From JAABRB01 sp041617635 (GTDB lineage Bacteria > Pseudomonadota > Gammaproteobacteria > Burkholderiales > SG8-39), in assembly GCA_041617635.1 (NCBI GenBank), contig JBFJOO010000008.1, forward strand, positions 26,968 to 90,967: DNA of 64,000 nucleotides, in the 5' to 3' direction. Of the stretch, positions 25,317 through 33,847 are shown piece after piece (within the stretch, counting starts at the first letter, position 1; every line of letters starts with the position of its first letter). Under the pieces are notes generated by a model. That model saw only the letters and a list, made by a program, of their open reading frames with translations. It ran no database searches and was not told the DNA's origin. Position numbers and translations under genes: made by a program.

Positions 25317-27088
25317 GCGTTGAGTCTACCAAGGAGTTGACGAGTCTTCTCGGGATCCTCGGCGCGCAGGATCCGGCTGGCGAGCGCCTCCGCCTCGGGC
25401 AGCGTCGAGCGCAGCACCTGCTGCTTGATCGGGAGGAGCAGCGCGGGATGCATCGAGAACTGGCGCAACCCGAACCCGAGCAGGAGCCGCGTGTGCGAAA
25501 CCTCGCCAGCCATCTCGCCGCACACGGCCACCGGCTTTCCCGCTTTGATCGCAGCGCGTATCGTTCCCGCGACCAGCTGCAGCACCGCGGGGTGCAACGG
25601 ATCGTAGAGGTGCGCCACCGTATCGTCCGTGCGATCGATCGCCAGCGTGTACTGGATCAGATCGTTCGTGCCGATCGAGAGAAAATCGAGCCGCTTGATG
25701 AACAGCGGCGCGGCGAGCGCCGCCGCCGGAATCTCGATCATGCCGCCGACCTCGATCGAGTGGTCGTAGGGGACGCCCATCGCCTCCAACGTGTCGCGCG
25801 CCTGCCGGACGTACTGGAACACCATGTCGATCTCGTGCGCATGCGCCAGCATCGGAACGAGCAGCCGGACCTTTCCGTACGCCGACGCCCGCAGGATGGC
25901 GCGCAGCTGCGTGAGGAACATCGCCGGCTCGGCGAAGCAGAACCGGATCGCGCGCAACCCGAGCGCCGGATTGGGGCCGGCGCGGTCCGCGCCGTTGATC
26001 ACCTTGTCGGCGCCCAAATCGATCGTCCGGATCGTGACCGGCCGATCCGGCATCGCCTCGGCGGCCAGCCGGTACGCTTCGAACTGCTCGTCCTCGCTCG
26101 GCAGATCGTCCCGATTCAGGAACAGGAACTCGGTCCGGAAGAGACCGACCCCCGTCGCCCCCGCCTCGAGCGCCTGCTCGACGTCGTCGGGCAGCTCGAT
26201 GTTGGCTTGCAATTCGACGGGCGTGCCGTCCAGGGTGGCCGCGGGCGTGGACCGCAGGCGCTTCAGCTTCTGCCGCTCGAGCAGCAGGGCGGACTGCTTC
26301 AGCCGGTACTCGGCGAGCACGCGCTCGTCCGGGTTGACGATCAGCACTCCTTCGGCACCGTCCACAATCAGCAGCTCGTTCTCGCGGATCACCTGGCGCG
26401 CGTGATGCAGGCCGACGATCGCCGGCAGCCCCAGGCTGCGTGCGACGATCGCGGTGTGCGATGTCACCCCGCCGAGATCGGTGACGAAACCGGCGAACTG
26501 GTGCTGCTTGAAGAGGATCATGTCGGCCGGCGAGAAATCGTGCGCGACGACGACGATGTTCTCCTCGTGCGTGGGATGCTCGGGCGCGTGGCCCGTGCCG
26601 AGCATGGCCTTCAGCACGCGCTCGACCACCTGGCGGACGTCGGCCTTGCGCTCGCGCAGGTACGCGTCCTCGATCGCCTCGAATCGCGCGCTCAGCATTT
26701 CCATCTGCTGCACCAGCGCCCACTCCGCGTTGCAGCGCCGCGCGCGAATCAGCTCGCGCGGCGTTTCCGACAGCATCGCGTCGTTCAGGATCATGACGTG
26801 GACGTCGAGGAACGCGGCCATCTCGGCCGGCGCCGACGCGGGCACGCTTGCGTGCAGCCCGATCAGCTCGCCGCGCACTTGCTCGACGGCGGCGTCGAAA
26901 CGCTCGACCTCCGCGTCGATCTCCTCCGGTGCGATCTCGTAATGCAGCACCTCGAGCCGTGCGGTGGAAACGAGGTGCGCGTAGCCGATCGCGATTCCGC
27001 CGGACACGCCAGCGCCATGCAGCGTGAAGCTGCCGTGCAGCGCGGCGCGCGGATCGATGCGGATGACGTCAAGCGGCGGCTGGTCCAC
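25313..27088 (-). CDS. ptsI: PTS enzyme I (phosphoenolpyruvate-protein phosphotransferase)
   Basis: 591 residues, slightly longer than enteric EI. The phosphorylated residue is H211 in DLGGVTSHTAIVARSLGLP. The PEP-binding TIM barrel contains GVGLFRTEFLFLNRD, RTIDLGADK and IPAAALAAP; the late motif is FLSIGTNDLIQYTLAIDR. It transfers phosphate from PEP to HPr. It directly follows ptsH (1-bp spacing). No sugar-specific EIIB/C is encoded here, so this set looks regulatory. Confidence 0.96.
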   Translation of the reverse strand: MDQPPLDVIRIDPRAALHGSFTLHGAGVSGGIAIGYAHLVSTARLEVLHYEIAPEEIDAEVERFDAAVEQVRGELIGLHASVPASAPAEMAAFLDVHVMILNDAMLSETPRELIRARRCNAEWALVQQMEMLSARFEAIEDAYLRERKADVRQVVERVLKAMLGTGHAPEHPTHEENIVVVAHDFSPADMILFKQHQFAGFVTDLGGVTSHTAIVARSLGLPAIVGLHHARQVIRENELLIVDGAEGVLIVNPDERVLAEYRLKQSALLLERQKLKRLRSTPAATLDGTPVELQANIELPDDVEQALEAGATGVGLFRTEFLFLNRDDLPSEDEQFEAYRLAAEAMPDRPVTIRTIDLGADKVINGADRAGPNPALGLRAIRFCFAEPAMFLTQLRAILRASAYGKVRLLVPMLAHAHEIDMVFQYVRQARDTLEAMGVPYDHSIEVGGMIEIPAAALAAPLFIKRLDFLSIGTNDLIQYTLAIDRTDDTVAHLYDPLHPAVLQLVAGTIRAAIKAGKPVAVCGEMAGEVSHTRLLLGFGLRQFSMHPALLLPIKQQVLRSTLPEAEALASRILRAEDPEKTRQLLGRLNA

Positions 27089-27089
27089 G

Positions 27090-27359
27090 CTATTCGCCTT
27101 CGCCGAACTTGTTGTTGATCAGATTCGCGAGCTCGGTGAGCGCGGCGTCCGCATCCGCGCCGGTCGCCTCGATCTCGACGCGGCTGCCCTTGCCGGCCGC
27201 AAGCATCATCACGCCCATGATGCTCTTCGCGTTCACCCTGCGACCGTTGCGCGACATCCACACATCGGACGCGAACCGACTCGCCGTCTGGGTGAGCTTT
27301 GCCGAGGCGCGGGCGTGCAGGCCGAGCTTGTTTTGGATCTCGAGATCAAGCCGCGGCAT
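27090..27359 (-). CDS. ptsH: HPr phosphocarrier protein
   Basis: 89 residues. The phosphorylation site is H15 in NKLGLHARASAKL and the regulatory HPr-kinase site is S46 in NAKSIMGVMML. Both are intact, so control by an HprK/P encoded elsewhere is possible. It starts 14 bp inside the end of the EIIA gene, in another frame. It relays phosphate from EI to the EIIA protein. Confidence 0.96.
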   Translation of the reverse strand: MPRLDLEIQNKLGLHARASAKLTQTASRFASDVWMSRNGRRVNAKSIMGVMMLAAGKGSRVEIEATGADADAALTELANLINNKFGEGE

Positions 27360-27753
27360 CCAACTGTCCCTTGCCGAGGCGCGCCACGCCTTCGAACCCG
27401 CCGCTCGAAGCCTTGCCCACGACCGTTGCGAGGGGCTCGTCGCGATAGGTGAGCGCGCGCACCAGCATCGGCAGACTCACTCCCGCCAGGCCCTCGACCC
27501 GCCCCGGTTTGAGGAGCCGCGTGGCGAGGTTCGCGGGCGTGGCCCCCAGAATGTCGCTCAGGACCAGCACACCCGCGCCCTTGTCCAGGCCCGCGATCAG
27601 TGCCTCCGCCTGGGGCAGCAACGCGTCGGGATCATCGTGAACGGTGACTCCGAGCTGCGCGACTGCGACCGGGCGCTTGCCGAGCACGTGGCTCGCGCAG
27701 CGGATGAGCGCCTCGCCGAAGGTTCCGTGGGCGACGATCAGAATCCCGACCAT
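27346..27753 (-). CDS. PTS EIIA component, mannose family
   Basis: 135 residues. MVGILIVAHGTFGEALIRCA carries the phospho-acceptor H9 of mannose-family EIIA domains; VLVLSDILGATPANLA and GVSLPMLVRAL follow. It is a free-standing EIIA with no fused or adjacent EIIB, C or D. In betaproteobacteria the EIIA-HPr-EI trio next to gshB is a conserved phosphorelay thought to signal metabolic state rather than import sugar. It begins the minus-strand trio, 103 bp after gshB. Confidence 0.92.
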   Translation of the reverse strand: MVGILIVAHGTFGEALIRCASHVLGKRPVAVAQLGVTVHDDPDALLPQAEALIAGLDKGAGVLVLSDILGATPANLATRLLKPGRVEGLAGVSLPMLVRALTYRDEPLATVVGKASSGGFEGVARLGKGQLDAAA

Positions 27754-27855
27754 ACGTGAGCCCTAACCGGGTGTTGAACCAAGCACCTTTCGGACCTGCT
27801 AACTGCTAGAACGTTCAAAACTAACCCTTTTTTGCCGCCCTGTGAAGGGCCGTGC

Positions 27856-28809
27856 CTAGCGCGTGTTCTTCGCGACCACGGCCTCCAGGGCGTCGACGAA
27901 CATTCCTGGAACGTCGAACCCGGTTTGATCGGTGATCTCGCGGAAGCACGTCGGGCTGGTGACGTTGACCTCGGTCAGGAAGTCGCCGATCACGTCCAGA
28001 CCCACGAGCAACAACCCGCGGCTGGCAAGCACGGGACCGATGGTGTTCGCGATCTCGAGGTCGCGGCCGGAAAGCGGCCGCGCCACGCCGGTGCCGCCGA
28101 CCGCGAGGTTGCCGCGCGTCTCGCCCGGCTTCGGGATGCGCGCGAGGGAAAACGGCACGGGCTTTCCCGCGATCAGCAGGATCCGCTTGTCGCCGTCGCG
28201 GATCTCGGGAATGTAGCGCTGGGCCATCACCGACCGCTTCCCATGCGCGGTGATGGTCTCGACGATCACGTAGCGGTTCGGATCGACATCGGTGACGCGG
28301 AACACCGACTCGCCACCCATGCCGTCGAGCGGTTTCACGACGACGTCGCCGTGCGCCTCGATAAACGCGTGAATCTGGCCGGCGAGGCGGGTCACGAGCG
28401 TGGGCACGCAGAACTGCGGAAACTCGGTGACGGCGAGCTTCTCGCTGTGATCGCGGATCGCGCGCGGATCGTTGAAGACGCGCGCGCCGTCACGCACCGC
28501 CTGCTCGAGCAGCCAGGTGCTCGCCACGTACTCGGCATCGAAGGGCGGATCCTTGCGCATCAGCACCGCATCGAACTCGGCGAGCGGCGTCTCGCGCGGC
28601 AGATCGATGTGGTACCAGCGCTCCTTCTCGCCGGTCAGGGTGAGCCTCGCGTTCTCGCCCACCACCGTGCCGCCCTTCCACATCAGGCTTTCCTGGAGCA
28701 TGAAATAGAGCTCGTGGCCGCGGCGTGCCGCCTCCGCCATCATGGCGAAGGTGGTGTCCTTATAGGTCTTTATCGCGGGCAGAGGATCGAGGATGACGCC
28801 GAGTCTCAT
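27856..28809 (-). CDS. gshB: Glutathione synthetase
   Basis: 317 residues of the ATP-grasp superfamily. It joins gamma-glutamylcysteine and glycine. The N-terminal MRLGVILDPLPAIKTYKDTT and the ATP-binding core VVKPLDGMGGESVFRV are diagnostic, with LLVGLDVIGDFLTEVNVTSPT near the C-terminus. It is placed directly upstream of the EIIA-ptsH-ptsI trio, a linkage common in betaproteobacteria. Confidence 0.96.
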   Translation of the reverse strand: MRLGVILDPLPAIKTYKDTTFAMMAEAARRGHELYFMLQESLMWKGGTVVGENARLTLTGEKERWYHIDLPRETPLAEFDAVLMRKDPPFDAEYVASTWLLEQAVRDGARVFNDPRAIRDHSEKLAVTEFPQFCVPTLVTRLAGQIHAFIEAHGDVVVKPLDGMGGESVFRVTDVDPNRYVIVETITAHGKRSVMAQRYIPEIRDGDKRILLIAGKPVPFSLARIPKPGETRGNLAVGGTGVARPLSGRDLEIANTIGPVLASRGLLLVGLDVIGDFLTEVNVTSPTCFREITDQTGFDVPGMFVDALEAVVAKNTR

Positions 28810-28876
28810 CCGGTACCTTCAGAAATCACGCGGGAATGCGCGCCAAGGATACGCCCGCGGGAAGCCGCCTTCCAGC

Positions 28877-30154
28877 TCAGAAGAGCAAGTTTGGCAGGAA
28901 GAGCGAGATCTGCGGGATGTAGGTGACGAGCACGAGGAAGACGACGAGCACCGACAGCCACGGGAGCGCTGCCCGAACCACTTCCAGTATTGTCATCTTG
29001 GTTATGCCCGCGGTCACGAACAGGTTCAGCCCAACCGGCGGGGTCACCATGCCGATCTCGAGGTTCACCACCATGATGATGCCGAGGTGCACCGGGTCGA
29101 TGCCGAGCTGCATCGCGATCGGGAACAGGATGGGCGCGAGGATCAGGATGATCCCGGTCGGCTCCATGAAGTTGCCCGCGATGAGCAGCAGGACGTTCAC
29201 GACGATCAGGAACGCCCATGAGGGCATACCCCACGCCAGGATCTGCTCGGCAATCGTCTGCGGGATGCGCTCCGTCGTGAGCACATGCGCGAAGAGCAGG
29301 GCGTTGGCGATGATGAACATCAGCATCACCGTCACCTTCCCCGCATCGACGAGGACCCTGGGGACGTCGCGCATGCCGATGTCACGATAGACGAACACCG
29401 CGATTAAGAACGCGTACACCGCCGATACCGCGGCCGCCTCGGTCGGCGTGAAGATGCCCCCGTAGATCCCGCCCAGGATGATCACGATCAGCAGTAGCCC
29501 CCAGAGCGAGTCCCGGCCAGCGACCAGCACTTCGCGCAGCGGCGCGCGCGGCTGGGGCTGGAGGTTCAGGACGCGGGCGCGAATGTAAATCGCGACCATC
29601 AGCATCAGGCCGAGCACGATGCCGGGAATCACGCCCGCCATGAAGAGCTTCCCGACCGACGTCTCGGTTGCCGCCCCGTACACCACCATCACGATCGAGG
29701 GCGGAATCAGGATGCCGAGGGTGCCGGCGTTGCATATGACGCCCGCGGCGAAAGGCTTCGGATAGCCCGCGCGGACCATCCCGGCGATGACGATCGAGCC
29801 AACCGCCACGACCGTCGCCGGCGAAGAACCCGACACCGCGGCGAACAGCATGCAGGCGAGCACCGACGCGATGGCGAGGCCGCCGCGCAGGTGGCCAACG
29901 CAGTCGATCGCGAACCGGATCATGCGGCGCGCCACGCCGCCGGTGGTCATGAACGCGCCGGCGAGGATGAAGTAGGGAATCGCGAGGAGGGTGAAGTGCT
30001 CGGAGGTCTCGAAGAGCTTCAGCGACAGCGAGGCGAGCGAGTCCTGGCCGAAGAACAGGATCGTGAGGAGGGACGAGAGGCCGAGCGCGACCGCGATCGG
30101 CATCCCGATGACCATGAAACCGAACAGCAGGACGAACAGAAAGGCGATGGTCAC
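28877..30154 (-). CDS. dctM: TRAP transporter large permease (DctM family), second set
   Basis: 425 residues, about 12 membrane segments. Signatures: FSASSPATVVAVGSI-like VSGSSPATVVAVGSIVI, LGILIPPSIVMVVYG, GGIYGGIFTPTEAAAVSAVY and GNFMEPTGIILILAPILFP. It overlaps dctQ by 4 bp. Sequence feel and the DctP partner suggest a C4-dicarboxylate transporter. It is more like classical DctM than the first TRAP set at 14-16 kb. Confidence 0.94.
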   Translation of the reverse strand: MTIAFLFVLLFGFMVIGMPIAVALGLSSLLTILFFGQDSLASLSLKLFETSEHFTLLAIPYFILAGAFMTTGGVARRMIRFAIDCVGHLRGGLAIASVLACMLFAAVSGSSPATVVAVGSIVIAGMVRAGYPKPFAAGVICNAGTLGILIPPSIVMVVYGAATETSVGKLFMAGVIPGIVLGLMLMVAIYIRARVLNLQPQPRAPLREVLVAGRDSLWGLLLIVIILGGIYGGIFTPTEAAAVSAVYAFLIAVFVYRDIGMRDVPRVLVDAGKVTVMLMFIIANALLFAHVLTTERIPQTIAEQILAWGMPSWAFLIVVNVLLLIAGNFMEPTGIILILAPILFPIAMQLGIDPVHLGIIMVVNLEIGMVTPPVGLNLFVTAGITKMTILEVVRAALPWLSVLVVFLVLVTYIPQISLFLPNLLF

Positions 30155-30708
30155 CGCTTCGTCTCCGCCCCGGACCCGCTTTCCGGCTCCTCGACCCGGT
30201 GCTTGAGCGCGTCGGCGGCCTCGTCACCGAGCAGGCGCGCCTCCTTGCCGGTCACGATCCGGTAGAGCACCTCCGCGAAGCGGTAGGCAAGCAAACCGAA
30301 ACCGATGGGCAGCACGAGTCGCGGCACCCATTGCGGAATCGGGATGTCCTGCGCCAGGATCCCGATCTCGTACATCTTCGCGACGTACGTCCAGCCGCCG
30401 ATGAAGACGATCACGGCATAGACGATGCAAAGAATGGCCGCGGCGGCGCCCACGATCTGCGCCGTACGCGGCTTCAACACCTTCACTAGCGCGTCCACGC
30501 CGATGTGCGAGCCGACCCGCACGCCGTAGGACATGCCGAGGAAGATCATCCAGGCGAAGAGGAACGTGACGAGTTCCAGCGCCCAGACGAAGCTGTAATT
30601 GAAGACATACCGGGCGACCACCTGCGAAAAGGAGATCAGCGTCATGACCGCCAGGAGGAAGGCGATGATGCCCTCCTCGAGGCGTCCGAACCAATCTCCC
30701 AGGCGCAC
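30151..30708 (-). CDS. dctQ: TRAP transporter small permease (DctQ family), second set
   Basis: 185 residues with four membrane helices: FLLAVMTLISFSQVVARYVF, LVTFLFAWMIFLGMSYGVRV and two more. The C-terminal 30 residues are charged and cytoplasmic. It lies between dctP (45 bp) and dctM (4-bp overlap). It is a structural partner of DctM. Confidence 0.92.
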   Translation of the reverse strand: MRLGDWFGRLEEGIIAFLLAVMTLISFSQVVARYVFNYSFVWALELVTFLFAWMIFLGMSYGVRVGSHIGVDALVKVLKPRTAQIVGAAAAILCIVYAVIVFIGGWTYVAKMYEIGILAQDIPIPQWVPRLVLPIGFGLLAYRFAEVLYRIVTGKEARLLGDEAADALKHRVEEPESGSGAETKR

Positions 30709-30753
30709 CTGCCCGCTCCGGAGTCCGGTGTCTACTTGCGGACTGCTACGCTG

Positions 30754-31740
30754 TCACTCGCCGGCTTTCAGCGCGGATTGAATCAGTTCGGTGCCGATGC
30801 CCGACTCGAACTTCTTCCACACCGGCTGCATCGCTTTCTGCCACTCGGCGAGGTCCTGCTTGCTGAGCTTCTGGATCTTCGCCTTGCCTGCTTCCTCGAT
30901 CTTCTTCTTGTCCGCCTCGTTGAGCTCGAGTGCAAGCTTGTTGGAGTAGGCGGTCGCCTCCTTCATGGCCTCGGCGAGGCCGGCGCGAACATCGGGAGGC
31001 AGACCGTCCCACCACTTGGCGTTCGTGACCACCATGTACTCGATGAGTCCGTGGTTGGTCTCGGCGATGGTCTTCTGCACCTCGAAGAATTTCTGCGAGA
31101 AGATGTTCGACCACGTGTTTTCCTGCCCGTCCACGACGCCGGTCTGGAGCGCCTGGTAGACCTCGCTGAAGGCCATCTTCTGCGGATTGGCTCCGACCGC
31201 GCGGAATTGCGCTTCGAGCACGTCGGACGACTGGATGCGGAACTTCAGGCCCTTGACGTCGGCGGGAACCGCCAGCTTGTCGCGATTGCTCGACAGCTGC
31301 TTCATTCCGTTGTGCCAGTACGCGAGTCCCTGGAGCCCCTTGCTCTTCATCGCGTTGAGCAACGCTTGGCCATCCGGACCTTCCTGAAACTTGTCCACGA
31401 CCTCGATGCTCGGGAAGAGGAACGGCAGGTCGAAGACCTGCAGCTTCTTCGTGTAACGGTCGAACTTCGAGAGCGAGGGCGCGATGAGCTGCACGTCACC
31501 GAGCAGCAGCGCTTCCATCTCCTTCGCGTCGCCGAAGAGCTGTGAGCTCGGGAACACCTGCACGTCGACCTTGCCGGGAAGCTTCTTCTCGGCGAGTTCC
31601 TTGAACTTCAGGGCGCCCTGGCCTTTCGGTGTCTTCTCGGCCACGACGTGGCTGAACTTGATCACGATCGGCTGCTGAGCGAGCGCGATCGAAGACGCGC
31701 ACAAGGCGAGCCCGGCAGCGATTGCGGTAAACCATTTCAT
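30754..31740 (-). CDS. dctP: TRAP C4-dicarboxylate-type binding protein DctP
   Basis: 328 residues. Signal peptide WFTAIAAGLALCASSIALAQ is followed by IVIKFSHVVAEKTPKGQGAL, VDVQVFPSSQLFGDAKEMEA and LKFRIQSSDVLEAQFRAVGA. The Arg in this last motif is the carboxylate-gripping position in DctP proteins. It starts at ATG 31740 after a GGAGGAG ribosome site; the frame is open beyond it without support. Close to canonical DctP for succinate, fumarate or malate, although the ligand is inferred. Confidence 0.93.
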   Translation of the reverse strand: MKWFTAIAAGLALCASSIALAQQPIVIKFSHVVAEKTPKGQGALKFKELAEKKLPGKVDVQVFPSSQLFGDAKEMEALLLGDVQLIAPSLSKFDRYTKKLQVFDLPFLFPSIEVVDKFQEGPDGQALLNAMKSKGLQGLAYWHNGMKQLSSNRDKLAVPADVKGLKFRIQSSDVLEAQFRAVGANPQKMAFSEVYQALQTGVVDGQENTWSNIFSQKFFEVQKTIAETNHGLIEYMVVTNAKWWDGLPPDVRAGLAEAMKEATAYSNKLALELNEADKKKIEEAGKAKIQKLSKQDLAEWQKAMQPVWKKFESGIGTELIQSALKAGE

Positions 31741-32050
31741 GTGAAATCTCCTCCAGCTAAGACGTAAAGTTACGACGACAGTTGCAGGCGACGAACGCAC
31801 GGAACGTCGGTGAATCTAGGCCCACGCGGACCTCGTGCGGCGCAATTCCCGCACAGACTTCTATCGACCTATTAGCACCCGTCGTCCGCATCGTCCGAAG
31901 AGCGCGGCGAGGATTCGCAAGGAACCTACCGATGTTCCCGGCCGATTAGTTTGCGGTAGATCAATTTCTGCGTGACTTGAAGGAATCTCACTCAAGTTGT
32001 CCGCTTGGGAAGTCCATCGTCAGGGCGACGGGCGAACGGTATGCAGGCGG
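31741..32050. other. Non-coding gap upstream of dctP
   Basis: 310 bp between the dctP start and the end of the triheme cytochrome gene, both on the minus strand. It should hold the dctP promoter, but I see no convincing -35/-10 pair. A half-conserved FNR/CRP-like dyad, TTGAT CTAC CGCAA on the minus strand, lies at 31964-31951, about 210 bp from the dctP ATG. Confidence 0.4.
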
Positions 32051-33136
32051 CTATTTCGCCGCCGCCACCATGTAATCGACCGCGGCCTTGATGTCCGCGT
32101 CGGATAGCGCAACTTGCCCGCCCTTCGGCGGCATGGCGCCCTTGCCCTTTATGGAGCTGGTGTAGAGGGTTTCGATGCCCTGCTTGATTCGCGTCGCCCA
32201 GACCGCCTTGTCGCCGAACTTGGGCGCGCCGGCCACGCCGGCTTGATGACAAGCGATGCAAGCCTTGTCATAGACCGCCTTGCCGTCGCCCTTGCTCGCC
32301 GCGCCGCCTGCAGAGGCAGGGGGCGCCGGCAGCGCCGGCGCCGACGCCGCGGGGACGATCTTCCCGCCTCCCGACTCGAACATGTAGAGAATCGCCTTCC
32401 TGACCTCTGGATCGGTGAGGTCGGCGAGGCCGCCGCGAGCGGGCATCCCGCCATGCCCGCGGATCGCGGACAGCGTCACGGCCTCGAGTCCGCGCGCGAT
32501 GCGCTTCGACCATGCAGCCTTGTCGCCGATCTTCGGCGCGCCGCCCTCGCCGGTGAGGTGACAGGTGCCGCAGGTCCCCTGGACAATCTGCTCGCCGGAA
32601 CGCTCGCGCTCGACCGCGCCCCGGGCTGCCGACACTGCGGCAGGCTTGGCCTCGGCCGCCGGTGCCGCGGGTTCGGGGAAACTGGCCCCTGCCGCGTTCG
32701 CCATGTAGATGACCGCGCGAGCGATCTCCAGGTCGGAGAGGTTCGGATTCCCGCCCCGCGGCGGCATGCCGCGAATGCCGCTGATCGCGACCTTGACCAT
32801 TGCATCGAGTCCTTCGGCGATGTGCCCCGCCCACGCGCGCTTGTCGCCGAACTTCGGTGCGTTGGCGACGCCGGTCTGGTGGCATGCCGCGCACGCGGAT
32901 TTGTAGACTTCCTCGCCGGTCTGCGCCCCCGATGCGGCAGCACTTTCGCCAGCCTGGACGGCGACGTCCGCAACCGGCTTGATGCGCGCCGCAACGGCCT
33001 CCGGCGCGAGCACCGCTGGATCCGGCGCCCGCGTGCTCATGACTGCCTTGGTGACGAGAATGATCAGCACCACCGGCACCAGGAACGAGAGGAAGAGAAT
33101 GGTGGCGAGCTGCCGCGGAGTCTTGATGAATTTCAT
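32051..33136 (-). CDS. Triheme cytochrome of three cytochrome-c5-like domains
   Basis: 361 residues. One N-terminal membrane anchor (TILFLSFLVPVVLIILVTKA) is followed by three similar haem domains joined by Ala/Pro linkers. Haem motifs are CAACH (82-86), CGTCH (189-193) and CIACH (293-297). Each is followed by a xAPKxGDK segment and a candidate axial Met in a GMPxRGG-type loop (M124, M231, M335). It is an inner-membrane-anchored periplasmic electron carrier. Cytochrome c5 proteins usually have one or two such units, so the triplication is unusual. It is upstream of the dct genes with no clear functional tie. Confidence 0.92.
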   Translation of the reverse strand: MKFIKTPRQLATILFLSFLVPVVLIILVTKAVMSTRAPDPAVLAPEAVAARIKPVADVAVQAGESAAASGAQTGEEVYKSACAACHQTGVANAPKFGDKRAWAGHIAEGLDAMVKVAISGIRGMPPRGGNPNLSDLEIARAVIYMANAAGASFPEPAAPAAEAKPAAVSAARGAVERERSGEQIVQGTCGTCHLTGEGGAPKIGDKAAWSKRIARGLEAVTLSAIRGHGGMPARGGLADLTDPEVRKAILYMFESGGGKIVPAASAPALPAPPASAGGAASKGDGKAVYDKACIACHQAGVAGAPKFGDKAVWATRIKQGIETLYTSSIKGKGAMPPKGGQVALSDADIKAAVDYMVAAAK

Positions 33137-33326
33137 TGGTTCTTCGGGTCGTGCGGCGTGGGCCGGAGGGGATTCGGGGAAATCGCGTAATTCACGCTCA
33201 GTGAATCGACGCGTGATCGCGGACGGAGCCCTGGATTATAGCCGCAGGCCGCAGCCGGGCAAAGCAGACACCTGCGCGAGGGTGCACGTGCGCCAGGGCC
33301 ATGCGGTAGAATTCGCCGCGCCGCGA

Positions 33327-33402
33327 GCGCCCGTAGCTCAGGGGATAGAGTGTTGGCCTCCGAAGCCAAAGGTCGTGGGTTCGAATCCCTCCGGGCGCGC
33401 CA
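33327..33402 (+). tRNA. tRNA-Arg (anticodon CCG)
   Basis: 76 nt with an encoded CCA end. The acceptor GCGCCCG pairs with CGGGCGC; discriminator G. The D arm contains AGCTCAGGGGATAGAG. The anticodon stem TTGGC/GCCAA encloses CTCCGAA with CCG at 33360-33362. The T arm is GTGGG TTCGAAT CCCTC. A -10-like TAGAAT at 33307-33312 precedes it. It reads CGG codons. Confidence 0.97.
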
Positions 33403-33669
33403 GCATCCTTCGCATCTTAAGGCCGGTCGTCCGCATGAATAGCGGGCAGGCCGCGTGCCGGACGAAGGCTCGCAAGGGTGACACGCCTCGGCGCGCGCAG
33501 CGCGCCGGTGTGAATCGCGCGCCGGTAGCCCGAACTGGCTAGGAAGTGCAGGGCGCTCAATAGCTCATTTGAGCCGAGCGCCTGCGCCGCACAGTGGGCA
33601 GACATTAAGAAGAAACCATAATAAAACAGTGAGTTGCTCAAGGTGGCTGGGTTATTAGCGGTGGAGATG
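33403..33669. other. Non-coding region between tRNA-Arg and the iscR promoter
   Basis: No credible gene. A 74-codon minus-strand frame (33417-33641) lacks a ribosome site, any family signature and normal codon use. The segment becomes AT-rich from 33600 (AAGAAGAAACCATAATAAAA), which could serve as an UP-type element for the promoter at 33674. A short palindrome GCTCATTTGAGC lies near 33562. No attachment-site duplication of the tRNA 3' end was found by eye. Confidence 0.5.
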
Positions 33670-33694
33670 ATAGTTGACTGTTTTAGTCGGGAAC
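33670..33694 (+). promoter_or_regulatory. Type-1 IscR operator
   Basis: The half-sites ATAGTTGACT (33670-33679) and AGTCGGGAAC (33685-33694), separated by GTTTT, fit the Escherichia coli type-1 IscR consensus (ATASYYGACT, 5 bp, AGTCRRSTAT) at nearly all positions except the end of the second half. A second left half-site, ATAGTTGACC, follows at 33698-33707. The operator covers the -35 of the iscR promoter, so [2Fe-2S]-IscR should repress the operon. Confidence 0.8.
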
Positions 33695-33702
33695 TTTATA
33701 GT
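33674..33702 (+). promoter_or_regulatory. Sigma-70 promoter of the iscR-suf operon
   Basis: TTGACT (33674-33679) and TATAGT (33697-33702) are separated by exactly 17 bp; each has five of six consensus bases. The predicted start near 33709 leaves a leader of about 140 nt before the iscR ATG. The -35 lies within the left half of the IscR operator. Confidence 0.8.
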
Positions 33703-33847
33703 TGACCGTGCCTCTCAGGAATTGGGGAAAGGTTGCGAACCGAGGCCTTCCGGGCCTTTCGTCGACTGACAACCCTTCCGTAAACGCGACGTTTTCGGGC
33801 GATGCCGCCGGCGAGGCAAGTGCCCGGGACAAGAAAGGGACGAACCC

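Noticed and set aside
24664..25332. 222-codon minus-strand frame across the metX leader
   Set aside because: It overlaps the riboswitch, terminator and the better-supported 148-residue frame; it has low-complexity Arg/Ala content.
31951..31964. FNR/CRP-like dyad TTGAT-CTAC-CGCAA upstream of dctP
   Set aside because: Only the left half is consensus and it is about 210 bp from the dctP ATG, with no -10 at a suitable distance. Kept only as a note.
33417..33641. 74-codon minus-strand frame after tRNA-Arg
   Set aside because: No ribosome site, atypical composition and no recognisable motif; it also runs into the tRNA-iscR regulatory region.
33327..33660. tRNA-Arg as an integration site for a genomic island
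   Set aside because: No integrase and no repeated tRNA 3' end downstream; the next genes are the iscR-suf operon with its own promoter.
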